In this document: positions 14,714 to 22,057 of the stretch, piece by piece
Layout: every line of letters starts with the position of its first letter
Numbering within the stretch: position 1 is the stretch's first letter
NCBI GenBank assembly: GCA_038246975.1
Contig: JBBRVJ010000039.1
Coordinates: 1 to 23,172 of the forward strand
Length of the DNA: 23,172 bases
Source of the DNA: JAIYDJ01 sp038246975
GTDB lineage: Bacteria > Pseudomonadota > Alphaproteobacteria > Rhodobacterales > Rhodobacteraceae
Direction of reading: 5' to 3'
Program-made: the position numbers and the translations under genes
The notes under the pieces: model-generated
What the model was told of the DNA's origin: nothing
Databases searched by the model: none
The model's input: the letters and a program-made list of their open reading frames with translations, nothing else

Positions 14714-16020
14714 CCGCGCCGCTGGGTCTGTTCACGCCGATCCGGTTTCATGCCGTCTTGCCTGCGGCCTGTGATGTTGTGGTGGTGGGGGGCGGGGTTG
14801 CCGGGGTGATGACGGCTTGGCATCTGGCGGGACAGGGGCAGCGCGTCGTGCTGTGCGAAAAAGGCCGTGTCGCGGCGGAACAAAGCAGTCGCAACTGGGG
14901 CTGGGTGCGTCAGCAGGGCCGCGATCCGGCGGAACTGCCGATCATGGTGGAAAGTCTGGCGCTGTGGAAGCAGTTGGCAGCGGATCTGGGCGACGGATTG
15001 GGGTTCAGGCAGACGGGCGTCACCTATCTGGCGCGGACGCAGAAGGAGCAGGCGGGCTATGCCGGTTGGATGCGCCATGCAACGGCCAACGGGGTGGACA
15101 CGCGGCTGTTGTCGCGGGCCGAGGTGGACGCGATGTTTCCGGGCCATGCGACGGCTTGGGTCGGGGGCATGACCACGCCTTCGGACGCCCGCGCCGAACC
15201 TGCCACGGCGGTGCCTGTGCTGGCGCAGGATGCCGTGCGGCGCGGAGCGGTGATCGTCGAGAACTGCGCGGTGCGGGGGTTGGATCTTGCGGCGGGCAAG
15301 GTGGCGGGGGTGATGACCGAACAGGGCCGGATCGCCTGCGATCAGGTGGTAGTAGCAGGCGGCGCGTGGTCGTCATTGTTCCTGCGGCGGTTCGGGGTGG
15401 ATATCCCGCAGCTTTCGGTGCGGGAATCGGTCGGAGTGACCGGACCTGTCGCCGATTTCCACAGCGGGGCGGCAAGTGATGACCGGATCGCCCTGCGCCG
15501 CCGGGCGGACGGTGCCTATACCGTGACGCCGGGGGCCGAGCGGGATTTCTACATCGGCCCCGATGCGTTTCGCCACCTGCGGCGCTTTGCGGGGATCGCG
15601 TTCAACACGTTGCGCGCGACCCGGTTTCACGCCCGCGCCCCGCGTGGCTATCCCGATGCGTGGTCGACGCCGCGCACCTGGGACATGGACCGCGCCTCGC
15701 CGTTCGAGGCGATGCGGGTGCTGGACCCTGCCGCCAGTGCGCCGATCATGGCCCATGTGCAGCGCAACTTTGCCGCGAGCTTTCCGGGGCAGGGGCGGCC
15801 CGAATGGGCGAGCACCTGGGCGGGCATGATCGATTCGATGCCCGATCTTGTGCCGGTGATCGACCGGGTTGCCGCCGTGCCGGGATTGGTGATCGCCACG
15901 GGGCTGTCGGGGCACGGGTTCGGGCTTGGGCCGGGGTTGGGGCGGGTGGTGGCCGATCTGGTGACGGGCCGCGCCGTGGGGCATGACTTGACGGCCTTCC
16001 GTCTGGCGCGGTTCGCGTAA
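14710..16020 (+). CDS. FAD-dependent amine/amino-acid oxidoreductase (DAO family)
   Basis: The protein has 436 residues. The N-terminal dinucleotide-binding motif VVVVGGGVAG (G27-G32), with E50 ending the second strand, binds FAD. The following SSRNWGWVRQQGRDP and the C-terminal LVIATGLSGHGFGLGPGLG are typical of the D-amino-acid oxidase/glycine oxidase/gamma-glutamylputrescine oxidase superfamily. No signal peptide is present, so it is cytoplasmic. It overlaps the ArgE-like gene by 4 bp (ATGA), indicating translational coupling and a shared pathway: the deacylase product is a natural candidate substrate for oxidative deamination. The precise substrate (amino acid, N-methyl amino acid or polyamine derivative) cannot be read from sequence. 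Confidence 0.88.
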   Translation: MTAPLGLFTPIRFHAVLPAACDVVVVGGGVAGVMTAWHLAGQGQRVVLCEKGRVAAEQSSRNWGWVRQQGRDPAELPIMVESLALWKQLAADLGDGLGFRQTGVTYLARTQKEQAGYAGWMRHATANGVDTRLLSRAEVDAMFPGHATAWVGGMTTPSDARAEPATAVPVLAQDAVRRGAVIVENCAVRGLDLAAGKVAGVMTEQGRIACDQVVVAGGAWSSLFLRRFGVDIPQLSVRESVGVTGPVADFHSGAASDDRIALRRRADGAYTVTPGAERDFYIGPDAFRHLRRFAGIAFNTLRATRFHARAPRGYPDAWSTPRTWDMDRASPFEAMRVLDPAASAPIMAHVQRNFAASFPGQGRPEWASTWAGMIDSMPDLVPVIDRVAAVPGLVIATGLSGHGFGLGPGLGRVVADLVTGRAVGHDLTAFRLARFA

Positions 16021-16024
16021 GGGC

Positions 16025-16053
16025 TTGCGGCGAACCGGGCGGGCGGTTAGGCA
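16025..16053 (+). promoter_or_regulatory. Candidate promoter of the Hsp70-like gene
   Basis: TTGCGG (16025-16030) and TAGGCA (16048-16053) are 17 nt apart in the 62-bp gap after the oxidase gene. The start would fall near 16059, about 24 nt before the ATG, leaving room for the GGAG site. This would let the Hsp70-like gene be read independently of the deacylase/oxidase pair. Confidence 0.35.
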
Positions 16054-16082
16054 ACGCGCCTTGCCGAAACCGGAGTGCCGCC

Positions 16083-17333
16083 ATGACGACCCAGACCTGC
16101 GGCATCGACTTTGGCACGTCGAATTCGACCGTGTCGGTGGCGGATGGCGATGCCGCACGGTTGATCCCGCTGGAGGGCGCGCAGGTCACGCTGCCGTCAG
16201 CGGTGTTCTGGCATTCCGACGAGCCGCCGGAGTTCGGTCGCGCCGCGATCGAGGCCTATGTGCGGGGCGAAGAAGGCCGGCTGATGCGGGGGCTGAAAAG
16301 CACGCTGGGGTCGTCGCTGATTTCCGAGAAAACCCGCGTCGGCAACCGGGCGGTGTCGTTCCGCGACATCGTGCAGCGGTTCTTTGCGCATCTGAAGGAC
16401 CGGCTGGACGCGGTGCAGCCGGGCACGACGCGGGTCGTGCTGGGGCGGCCTGTGCATTTCGTCGATGGCGATGCCGAGGGCGATGCGCTGGCGCAGTCGG
16501 TGCTGGACGAGATCGCCCGCGCCGTGGGGTTCCGCGAGATCGGGTTTCAATATGAGCCGATTGCGGCGGCCTTGCAGTACGAGGCGGGGATTGCCGCCGA
16601 GGAGCTGGTGCTGATCGTCGATATCGGGGGGGGGACGTCGGACTTTTCCATCGTCCGGGTGTCGCCTGCGCGCGCGCGGGTGGCGGACCGGGCGGCGGAT
16701 ATTCTGGCCAATGACGGCATCAGGGTCGGCGGCACCGATTTTGACCGGCTGCTGAGCCTGTCCGAAGTCATGCCGCATCTGGGCTATCTGTCGCCCACCG
16801 GAGGTGGCAAGGGCATCATGCCGCGCCACTACTTTCTGGACCTTGCGACCTGGCACCGGATCAACATGCTGTACACCGGGCGGACGGCCAGCGATCTCAA
16901 GGCGTTGCAGGCCGTGGCCGATCACCCCGACCGCATCGTACGCCTGCGCCGGGTCGTCGATGCGCGCGCGGGTCATGGGGTTGCGATGGCGGTCGAGGCG
17001 GCGAAGATCGCGCTGTCGGGGGCCGATGTGGCGCGTTTGTCGCTGTCGCCGCTGACCGGGGGGGCCAACCCGATGGCCACCCGCGCCCGGTTCGAGACGG
17101 CGGTGGAGGCCCCACTGGCACGGATTGCCACGACGATGCAGGGGCTGCTGGTGCAGGCGGGCTTGCGGGCGGATCAGATCGGGACGGTGTTCATGACGGG
17201 CGGGTCGTCGGGACTGCCTGCGTTGCAGGCCCTGGTCGGGGCCGTGCTGCCTGGGGTGCCGATTGCGACGGGCGATATGCTGGGGTCGGTGGGGACGGGG
17301 CTGGCGCTCGATGCCGTGCGGCGCTTTGGCTAA
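16083..17333 (+). CDS. Hsp70 family protein (YegD-like, truncated chaperone homologue)
   Basis: The 416-residue protein has the Hsp70/actin ATPase core: phosphate loop 1 GIDFGTSNSTVSVA (residues 7-20), phosphate loop 2 VDIGGGTSDFSIV (about 179-191) and the adenosine motif VFMTGGSSGLPAL (about 369-381). It lacks the C-terminal substrate-binding and lid domains of DnaK (~640 residues), as does E. coli YegD. The function of YegD-type proteins is not established. GGAG lies 8 nt before the ATG at 16083. It sits between the oxidase gene and a second M20 hydrolase, all on the same strand, but its own promoter and the gaps on both sides suggest it may be only a neighbour. Confidence 0.9.
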   Translation: MTTQTCGIDFGTSNSTVSVADGDAARLIPLEGAQVTLPSAVFWHSDEPPEFGRAAIEAYVRGEEGRLMRGLKSTLGSSLISEKTRVGNRAVSFRDIVQRFFAHLKDRLDAVQPGTTRVVLGRPVHFVDGDAEGDALAQSVLDEIARAVGFREIGFQYEPIAAALQYEAGIAAEELVLIVDIGGGTSDFSIVRVSPARARVADRAADILANDGIRVGGTDFDRLLSLSEVMPHLGYLSPTGGGKGIMPRHYFLDLATWHRINMLYTGRTASDLKALQAVADHPDRIVRLRRVVDARAGHGVAMAVEAAKIALSGADVARLSLSPLTGGANPMATRARFETAVEAPLARIATTMQGLLVQAGLRADQIGTVFMTGGSSGLPALQALVGAVLPGVPIATGDMLGSVGTGLALDAVRRFG

Positions 17334-17350
17334 ACGGTGGGGCAAAAAGA

Positions 17351-17369
17351 GCCTCCGGCGGGGATATTT
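17351..17369. repeat. Rhodobacteraceae-type intergenic element after the Hsp70-like gene
   Basis: GCCTCCGGCGGGGATATTT lies 18 bp after the Hsp70-like stop. I recall near-identical strings in intergenic regions of many Rhodobacteraceae genomes; no search was run. CCTC and GGGG can pair across a CGGC loop, followed by ATATTT, so it may work as a weak terminator. The rest of the 124-bp gap holds only the AGGAG site (7 nt before the next ATG). Confidence 0.5.
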
Positions 17370-17457
17370 GGGCCAGTTGGAATTCGGTCGAGCGGGGAGG
17401 GATGGGGTTGCGGGGGGCGGCTGACTGGCGCAGGTTGGGGGCAACAGGAGTTATCCC

Positions 17458-18624
17458 ATGCCCGTCAAGAACCGCATTGCCGACATGCTGCCCGAACTCG
17501 CTGCGATCCGGCAGGATTTTCACGAACACCCCGAGTTGTTGTTCGACGTCCACCGTACGGCGGCGCGGGTGGCCGAATTGCTCCGCGAGTATGGCTGTGA
17601 CGAGGTGGTCGAGGGCATCGGGCGGACCGGGGTGATCGGGGTGATCCGGGGGCGGTCGTCTGCTTCGGGCCGGGTGGTGGGGTTGCGCGCCGACATGGAT
17701 GCGCTGCCGATTCATGAACAGACAGGTATGCCTTATGCGTCGAAAACCGCCGGCAAGATGCATGCCTGCGGGCATGACGGGCACACCACGATGCTGCTGG
17801 GGGCAGCGAGGTATCTGGCGGAGACGCGGAATTTCGACGGAACGACGGTCGTGATCTTTCAACCCGCCGAAGAAGGCGGCGGCGGCGGGCGCGAGATGTG
17901 CGCCGACGGGATGATGGCGCGCTGGGGAATTCAGGAGGTGTACGGCATGCACAACATGCCCGGCATTCCGGTCGGGCATTTCGCGATCAGGCCTGGTGCC
18001 ATGATGGCTGCGGCCGATCAGTTCGAAATCGTGGTGACGGGCAAGGGGGGCCATGCCGCCAAGCCGCACGACTGCATCGACACCACTGTGGTGGCGGCCC
18101 ACATTATCGTGGCGCTGCAGACCATTGCGTCGCGCGGGGTGGACCCCTTGAAGCAGGTGGTGGTGTCCGTCTGTACCGTGCAGACCGACAGCACGGCCCA
18201 CAACGTCATTCCGCAGGTCGTCAGGATGAAGGGCACGGTGCGGACCATGGATTTCGCCGTGCAGGATTATGTCGAACGCCGGGTGGTCGGGATTGCCGAG
18301 GGCACGGCGCAAGCCTTGGGGGCTGTGGCGGTGGTCAATTACCAGCGCGGCTATCCGGTGACGGTGAATGCGCCCGACAATACGGTCTATGCGACTGAGG
18401 TGGCGCAGGCGGTGTCGGGGCATGTCAACGCCGATACCCCGCCGTTGATGGGGGCCGAGGATTTCAGCTTCATGCTGATGGAACGCCCCGGCGCCTATAT
18501 CTTTCTGGGCAACGGCGACACGGCGGATGTCCATAACCCTGCGTATGACTTCGACGATGCGGCCATTCCCTTCGGGTCGAGTTGGTACGCCGGGATGGTC
18601 GAGGCGCGGATGCCTGCGGTTTGA
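17458..18624 (+). CDS. M20D family amidohydrolase (hippurate hydrolase / N-acyl amino acid hydrolase type)
   Basis: The 388-residue protein carries the M20D metal site: C104 and H106 in HACGHDGH, E138/E139 in QPAEEGG, H165 in GMHNMPG, and the late H359 in ADVHNPAYDF. RADMDALPIHEQ and LMGAEDFSFML are further family markers. Members hydrolyse N-acyl amino acids such as hippurate, or amino acid conjugates, in the cytoplasm. The ATG at 17458 has AGGAG at good spacing. It is the second M20 enzyme of the cluster after the ArgE-like deacylase, which supports a theme of cleaving imported N-acyl amino acids or peptides. The exact acyl group and amino acid are unknown. A 181-bp gap to the convergent RimK fusion (18625-18805) shows no clear terminator. 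Confidence 0.93.
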   Translation: MPVKNRIADMLPELAAIRQDFHEHPELLFDVHRTAARVAELLREYGCDEVVEGIGRTGVIGVIRGRSSASGRVVGLRADMDALPIHEQTGMPYASKTAGKMHACGHDGHTTMLLGAARYLAETRNFDGTTVVIFQPAEEGGGGGREMCADGMMARWGIQEVYGMHNMPGIPVGHFAIRPGAMMAAADQFEIVVTGKGGHAAKPHDCIDTTVVAAHIIVALQTIASRGVDPLKQVVVSVCTVQTDSTAHNVIPQVVRMKGTVRTMDFAVQDYVERRVVGIAEGTAQALGAVAVVNYQRGYPVTVNAPDNTVYATEVAQAVSGHVNADTPPLMGAEDFSFMLMERPGAYIFLGNGDTADVHNPAYDFDDAAIPFGSSWYAGMVEARMPAV

Positions 18625-18805
18625 ACGGTCCGAAAGTCGCGGCTGGTCTGGATCGCGCGGCGTACGAACTTTCTACCTGTCCGTGACGGTGGGCTTTCGG
18701 CCGTTCTTTCATTTCCAGGCATGACGGTGCTGATGAACCTGTTTCTAGGGGCAAAGGGCGTGTTGGTGACGCTGCCGCGGTTCGATCTGGAGATGTTCGT
18801 GCGGC

Positions 18806-20218
18806 TTACGTCTTTTTCCGCGACCGGCTTTGCCGGGCCGGCAAGGGGCGCACCTTGCGTTCGATGGCGTCCAGCAGCAGGCCTGCGAGGTTCTTGCCCG
18901 TCGCCTGTTCGATGCCCTGAAAGCCGGGGGACGAGTTCACCTCCAGCACTTTGGGACCATCGGACGACCGCAGGATATCGACCCCTGCCAGCCCAAGCCG
19001 AAACGCATGGGCGGCGCGCACGGCGCAGTCCCGTTCCAGCGGCGAGATGCGGACGGGTTCCGCGGTGCCGCCCTGATGCAGGTTGGACCGGAACTCGCCG
19101 GGGGCCGCCCGTCTGCGCATCGCGGCGACCACGCGACCGTCGATCACGAACAGGCGGATGTCGATGCCTTTGGCTTCGGCGACGAAATCCTGCACCAGAA
19201 AGTTGGCGCGCAGACCCCGGAACGCCGAGATCAGCGACTGCGCGGCGGACGGGGTTTCTGCGAGGACGACGCCTTTGCCCTGGCTGCTTTCCAGCAGTTT
19301 CACGACCAACGGAACGCCGCCGACCAGGCCGATCAGGTTGTCGGTGTCTTTGGGGGAGGACGCGAAGGCGGTGGTCGGCATTCCGATGCGGTGGCGCGCC
19401 AGGATCTGGTGGGCATGGAGTTTGTCACGGCTGGCCACGATGCCTTCGGCCCCGTTGATGGTGAAGGTGCCGCGCGCCTGAAACTGGCGCAGGACGGCGG
19501 CGCCGTAGGCGGTGACGGACACCCCGATGCGCGGGATGATCGCGTCGAAATGCGGCAGGCGCGCACCGTCATAGTGGATTTCGGGGGCCAGCGAGTTGAT
19601 CGCCATATAGCAGCGCGAGGTGTCGATGACTTCGGTGACATGGCCGCGTTTGGCGGCCTCGTCCACGATGCGGCGGGTCGAATAGGCTCCGCCTTCGCGT
19701 GACAGGATGGCGATGCGCAGGGTGCGGGTCGGCATCCGGGCCAGCACGCCGGGCGAGAAATAGCTGTCAAAGCCGAGTGCCGGTTGCAGATAGGAATCGG
19801 TCGGGCTGATCACGGCGCCCTCACCCAGCGCCTGACGGCCCAGCAGCATCCGGTTGGCCATGTTGGCGCGGTCGGTCAGGGTGACTTCGATCGGCCAGCG
19901 GCGCGGGCCGATCTGGACGTCGGTCCGGATGACAAAGCGCATCTCTGATTCGCCGTTGGACGAGGTGACCTCGCGTCGGTCCAGAATTGGGGCGGAACAG
20001 GCGATGGTGACATCGGTACGGCCCGGTATCGGGTGGACGTTGAAGCGGACATGGGGCGCGTTGTTCGGTCCGAACGCCTCGATATCGAAGGCGTGCAGCG
20101 CCGAGGTGCGCGCGCCGGTGTCGACCTTGGCCGTCAGGGCGGGCAGGCCTAGGGCGGGCAGCGCAAGCCATTCTTCCCAGCCGAGGCGCAGAATGTAGGG
20201 TAATTGGTCCAAGGTCAC
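18806..20218 (-). CDS. rimK: Fusion of retropepsin-like protease (RimB/zinc protease type) and RimK ATP-grasp ligase
   Basis: The 470-residue protein has two parts. Residues 11-150 match the ATP-dependent zinc protease/RimB family: GWEEWLALPALGLPALTAKV then DTGARTSALHA, with an aspartic-protease-type DTGA at D33, and later MLLGRQAL. Residues 166-460 are a complete RimK ligase: LRIAILSREGGAYSTRRI, VVKLLESSQGKGVVL with the nucleotide-binding Lys, and VLEVNSSPGFQGIE. RimK adds glutamates to the C-terminus of ribosomal protein S6, and in Pseudomonas separate RimB opposes it. Here ligase and presumed protease are one polypeptide ending in a basic tail. GTG at 20218 has GGAG only 1 nt away; TTG at 20212 would have it at 7 nt and may be the true start. 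It follows moaA by 186 bp. Confidence 0.92.
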   Translation of the reverse strand: MTLDQLPYILRLGWEEWLALPALGLPALTAKVDTGARTSALHAFDIEAFGPNNAPHVRFNVHPIPGRTDVTIACSAPILDRREVTSSNGESEMRFVIRTDVQIGPRRWPIEVTLTDRANMANRMLLGRQALGEGAVISPTDSYLQPALGFDSYFSPGVLARMPTRTLRIAILSREGGAYSTRRIVDEAAKRGHVTEVIDTSRCYMAINSLAPEIHYDGARLPHFDAIIPRIGVSVTAYGAAVLRQFQARGTFTINGAEGIVASRDKLHAHQILARHRIGMPTTAFASSPKDTDNLIGLVGGVPLVVKLLESSQGKGVVLAETPSAAQSLISAFRGLRANFLVQDFVAEAKGIDIRLFVIDGRVVAAMRRRAAPGEFRSNLHQGGTAEPVRISPLERDCAVRAAHAFRLGLAGVDILRSSDGPKVLEVNSSPGFQGIEQATGKNLAGLLLDAIERKVRPLPARQSRSRKKT

Positions 20219-20404
20219 GCTCCGTTCGGGTTCTGTCGGGATGACGTGCGAAGTTGACAGGGGTGTGACAGAGGAAGCGCATAGTCAGCGGCTGCCGGGA
20301 GGCAGGCAGGCGTGGCCTGATCCGATCGAAATCAAATTCGCCGAAGAAGAGTTCAGAAATGGCCGCAGGTACGACCCTCAGGGCGGCAACCGAACCGCGA
20401 AAGC

Positions 20405-21409
20405 TTACCCGCCAGTGTGGCTCATGTGGCGGGTCATCTGGCCTGCGACTTTCTGGCGGGAATAGTCGAAGTCGTGGCCTTTGGGCTTGCGCGCGATTGC
20501 GGCGCGGATTGCCTGTTCCAAGGGTGCGTCCTCGGGGTGGGCACGCAAGGGGGCGCGCAGGTCGGCCATGTCTTCCTGGCCGAGGCACATGTACAACTCG
20601 CCCGTGCAGGTCAGGCGCACGCGGTTGCAGCTTTCGCAGAAGTTGTGGGTCAGGGGGGTGATGAAGCCGATCCGCTGTCCGGTTTCGGCCAGCCTCACAT
20701 AGCGGGCCGGGCCGCCTGTCTGATCGGCAAGGTCGATCAGGGCAAAGCGTTCGGCCAGACGGCGGCGGAGGTCCTTGAGGCTCCAGTATTGGTCAAGCCT
20801 TTGCGGCTCGCCCAACTCGCCCATCGGCATGACTTCGATGAAGGTCAGGTCGTGGCCTTCGCGGGCGCACCAGTGGGCGAGGGTGAACAGTTCATCCTCG
20901 TTGAAGCCTTTCAACGCCACGGCGTTGATCTTGACCTGCAATCCCGCCTCTTTGGCCGCTGCGATGCCATCCAGAACCTGAGGCAGGCGGCCCCAGCGGG
21001 TGATCCGGGCGAATTTCGCATCGTCCAGCGTGTCGAGCGACACGTTGATCCGTCTGACACCGCAAGCCGCCAGGTCGGCTGCGTATTTGCGAAGTTGGCT
21101 GCCGTTGGTGGTCAGGGTCAGTTCCTTCAGCGCGCCGGTTTGCAAGTGCCGCGACATCGCCTCGAAGAACGTGAGGATCCCCTTGCGCACCAACGGCTCT
21201 CCCCCGGTGATGCGCAGCTTCTGGACGCCCATCCGGATGAAGGTGGAACAGAGGCGGTCCAGCTCCTCCAGCGTCAGAAGATGCGCCTTGGGCAGGAACG
21301 TCATCTGTTCGGCCATGCAATAGGTGCAACGAAAATCGCAGCGGTCGGTGACCGAGACGCGCAGATACGAAATGGCGCGGGCGAAGGGGTCGATCAGAGG
21401 CGCGTTCAT
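20405..21409 (-). CDS. moaA: GTP 3',8-cyclase, molybdenum cofactor biosynthesis protein A
   Basis: The 334-residue radical SAM enzyme makes the first molybdopterin intermediate from GTP. The N-terminal cluster motif is CDFRCTYC (C24, C28, C31). The C-terminal cluster Cys are C258, C261 and C275 in FCESCNRVRLTCTGELYMCLG. The protein ends in Gly-Gly, the conserved MoaA tail that reaches into the active site. The start at 21409 (MNAPLIDPFARAISYLRVSV) fits the family; no Shine-Dalgarno is visible, and the promoter is placed so that the transcript would start at the ATG itself. An upstream in-frame start at 21451 is unlikely since it would precede the promoter. Other mo-cofactor genes are not in the window. 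Confidence 0.97.
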   Translation of the reverse strand: MNAPLIDPFARAISYLRVSVTDRCDFRCTYCMAEQMTFLPKAHLLTLEELDRLCSTFIRMGVQKLRITGGEPLVRKGILTFFEAMSRHLQTGALKELTLTTNGSQLRKYAADLAACGVRRINVSLDTLDDAKFARITRWGRLPQVLDGIAAAKEAGLQVKINAVALKGFNEDELFTLAHWCAREGHDLTFIEVMPMGELGEPQRLDQYWSLKDLRRRLAERFALIDLADQTGGPARYVRLAETGQRIGFITPLTHNFCESCNRVRLTCTGELYMCLGQEDMADLRAPLRAHPEDAPLEQAIRAAIARKPKGHDFDYSRQKVAGQMTRHMSHTGG

Positions 21410-21415
21410 GGGATC

Positions 21416-21444
21416 AAGGTAGGGGTTGGGCGGGGGTGTCGCAA
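21416..21444 (-). promoter_or_regulatory. moaA promoter, predicted leaderless
   Basis: On the minus strand, TTGCGA (21444-21439) and TACCTT (21421-21416) are exactly 17 nt apart. Six bases separate the -10 from the ATG at 21409, so transcription should begin at or within a base or two of the start codon. No Shine-Dalgarno is present, consistent with a leaderless mRNA. Confidence 0.5.
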
Positions 21445-21459
21445 GCGGCAAACGCGTGG

Positions 21460-21488
21460 TTGCGGGACGACACGGGGGCGACTATCGT
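21460..21488 (+). promoter_or_regulatory. Lipoprotein gene promoter, predicted leaderless
   Basis: TTGCGG (21460-21465) and TATCGT (21483-21488) are exactly 17 nt apart. Only six bases lie between the -10 and the ATG at 21495, so the transcript should start at or next to the start codon. No Shine-Dalgarno precedes the ATG. Confidence 0.5.
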
Positions 21489-21494
21489 TGCTGC

Positions 21495-21932
21495 ATGACG
21501 CAGCGTATGTTTCTTTTGGTCCTGATGGGCGCAAGTTTGGCCGGGTGCGGCATGGTCGGCGGCCCGCGTACGCCTGCGCCCGTGGTGGCGGTAGCACCTG
21601 TCGCGGCGCCCGTGCTGGGGGTGGGGCAGACGGCGGCGGCGCTGGACACCTCGACTGCGGCAGAGCGGGCGGCGGCGGTTGTGCCTGCGGCCGGCGGGGC
21701 TTCGCTGGGGGCGGTGGTGGTGGCCTTGGGCAGCCCGACCGAGCAGGGGTTCTGGCTGCGGTCCGACAAGGTGGCGATCGCGGGCAAGGGGCGGGTCGTG
21801 ACGGCTGGCGGCGCGACGGTTGCGGTCGATTTGCGGCCGGGCACCGGGGGGGCGCTGCTGTCGCTGGCGGCGTTTCGGGCGCTGGGTCTGGGGCTGACGG
21901 ATTTGCCGGAGGTAGAGGTGTTTGCGGACTGA
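21495..21932 (+). CDS. Small predicted lipoprotein of unknown function
   Basis: The 145-residue protein starts MTQRMFLLVLMGASLAGC, a lipoprotein signal with lipobox LAGC and C18 as the modified residue, so it is probably an envelope lipoprotein. An Ala/Pro/Val-rich stretch (about 20-60) is likely a flexible linker. The C-terminal part (about 70-145) contains LGSPTEQGFWLRS and LTDLPEVEVF, which I recall from small Rhodobacteraceae lipoproteins; some database entries of this kind carry an enzyme name (D-galactarate dehydratase) that does not suit a 145-residue lipoprotein. No catalytic motif is visible. It is divergent from moaA with an 85-bp gap; a functional link to molybdenum cofactor is not shown. 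Confidence 0.8.
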   Translation: MTQRMFLLVLMGASLAGCGMVGGPRTPAPVVAVAPVAAPVLGVGQTAAALDTSTAAERAAAVVPAAGGASLGAVVVALGSPTEQGFWLRSDKVAIAGKGRVVTAGGATVAVDLRPGTGGALLSLAAFRALGLGLTDLPEVEVFAD

Positions 21933-21995
21933 GCCATTGAGTTTAGCGGGGTTTTGCCTTTTGGCGGTTCGTTTCTGGAAGCGACCAAGGGTTTC

Positions 21996-22018
21996 ATACC
22001 CCAACCCATGTGGGGTAT
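21996..22018. terminator. Hairpin between convergent lipoprotein and aldo/keto reductase genes
   Basis: ATACCCCA (21996-22003) and TGGGGTAT (22011-22018) form perfect 8-bp arms around a 7-nt loop, in the 125-bp gap between two convergent stops (21932 and 22058). No U-tract follows on either strand, so it may be a weak bidirectional terminator or an mRNA 3' stabiliser. Confidence 0.45.
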
Positions 22019-22057
22019 CCAGAGACAGAAAATGAAGAAGGGTTTGGCTTGAGCGCC

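Noticed and set aside
17191..18534. Long open frame (447 codons) on the minus strand opposite the M20D amidohydrolase
   Set aside because: It is rich in His, Arg and Pro with no motif, while the plus strand carries a complete metal site.
18721..18805. Plus-strand frame starting MTVLMNLFLGAKGVLVTLP in the gap before the RimK fusion
   Set aside because: Only the first ~28 residues lie in the gap; the rest is antisense to the RimK fusion and low complexity. No ribosome site.
20241..20465. Small plus-strand frame containing DPIEIKFAEEEFRNGRRYD, which looks protein-like
   Set aside because: It is short, overlaps the moaA 3' end, and lacks a good start signal. A TTGACA at 20254 has no fitting -10. 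The region is better explained as the gap upstream of the RimK fusion.
20417..21940. Long open frame (507 codons) on the plus strand opposite moaA and running into the lipoprotein gene
   Set aside because: moaA on the minus strand has all six cluster Cys and the Gly-Gly end. The frame differs from that of the lipoprotein gene and has low-complexity Gly-rich sequence at its end.
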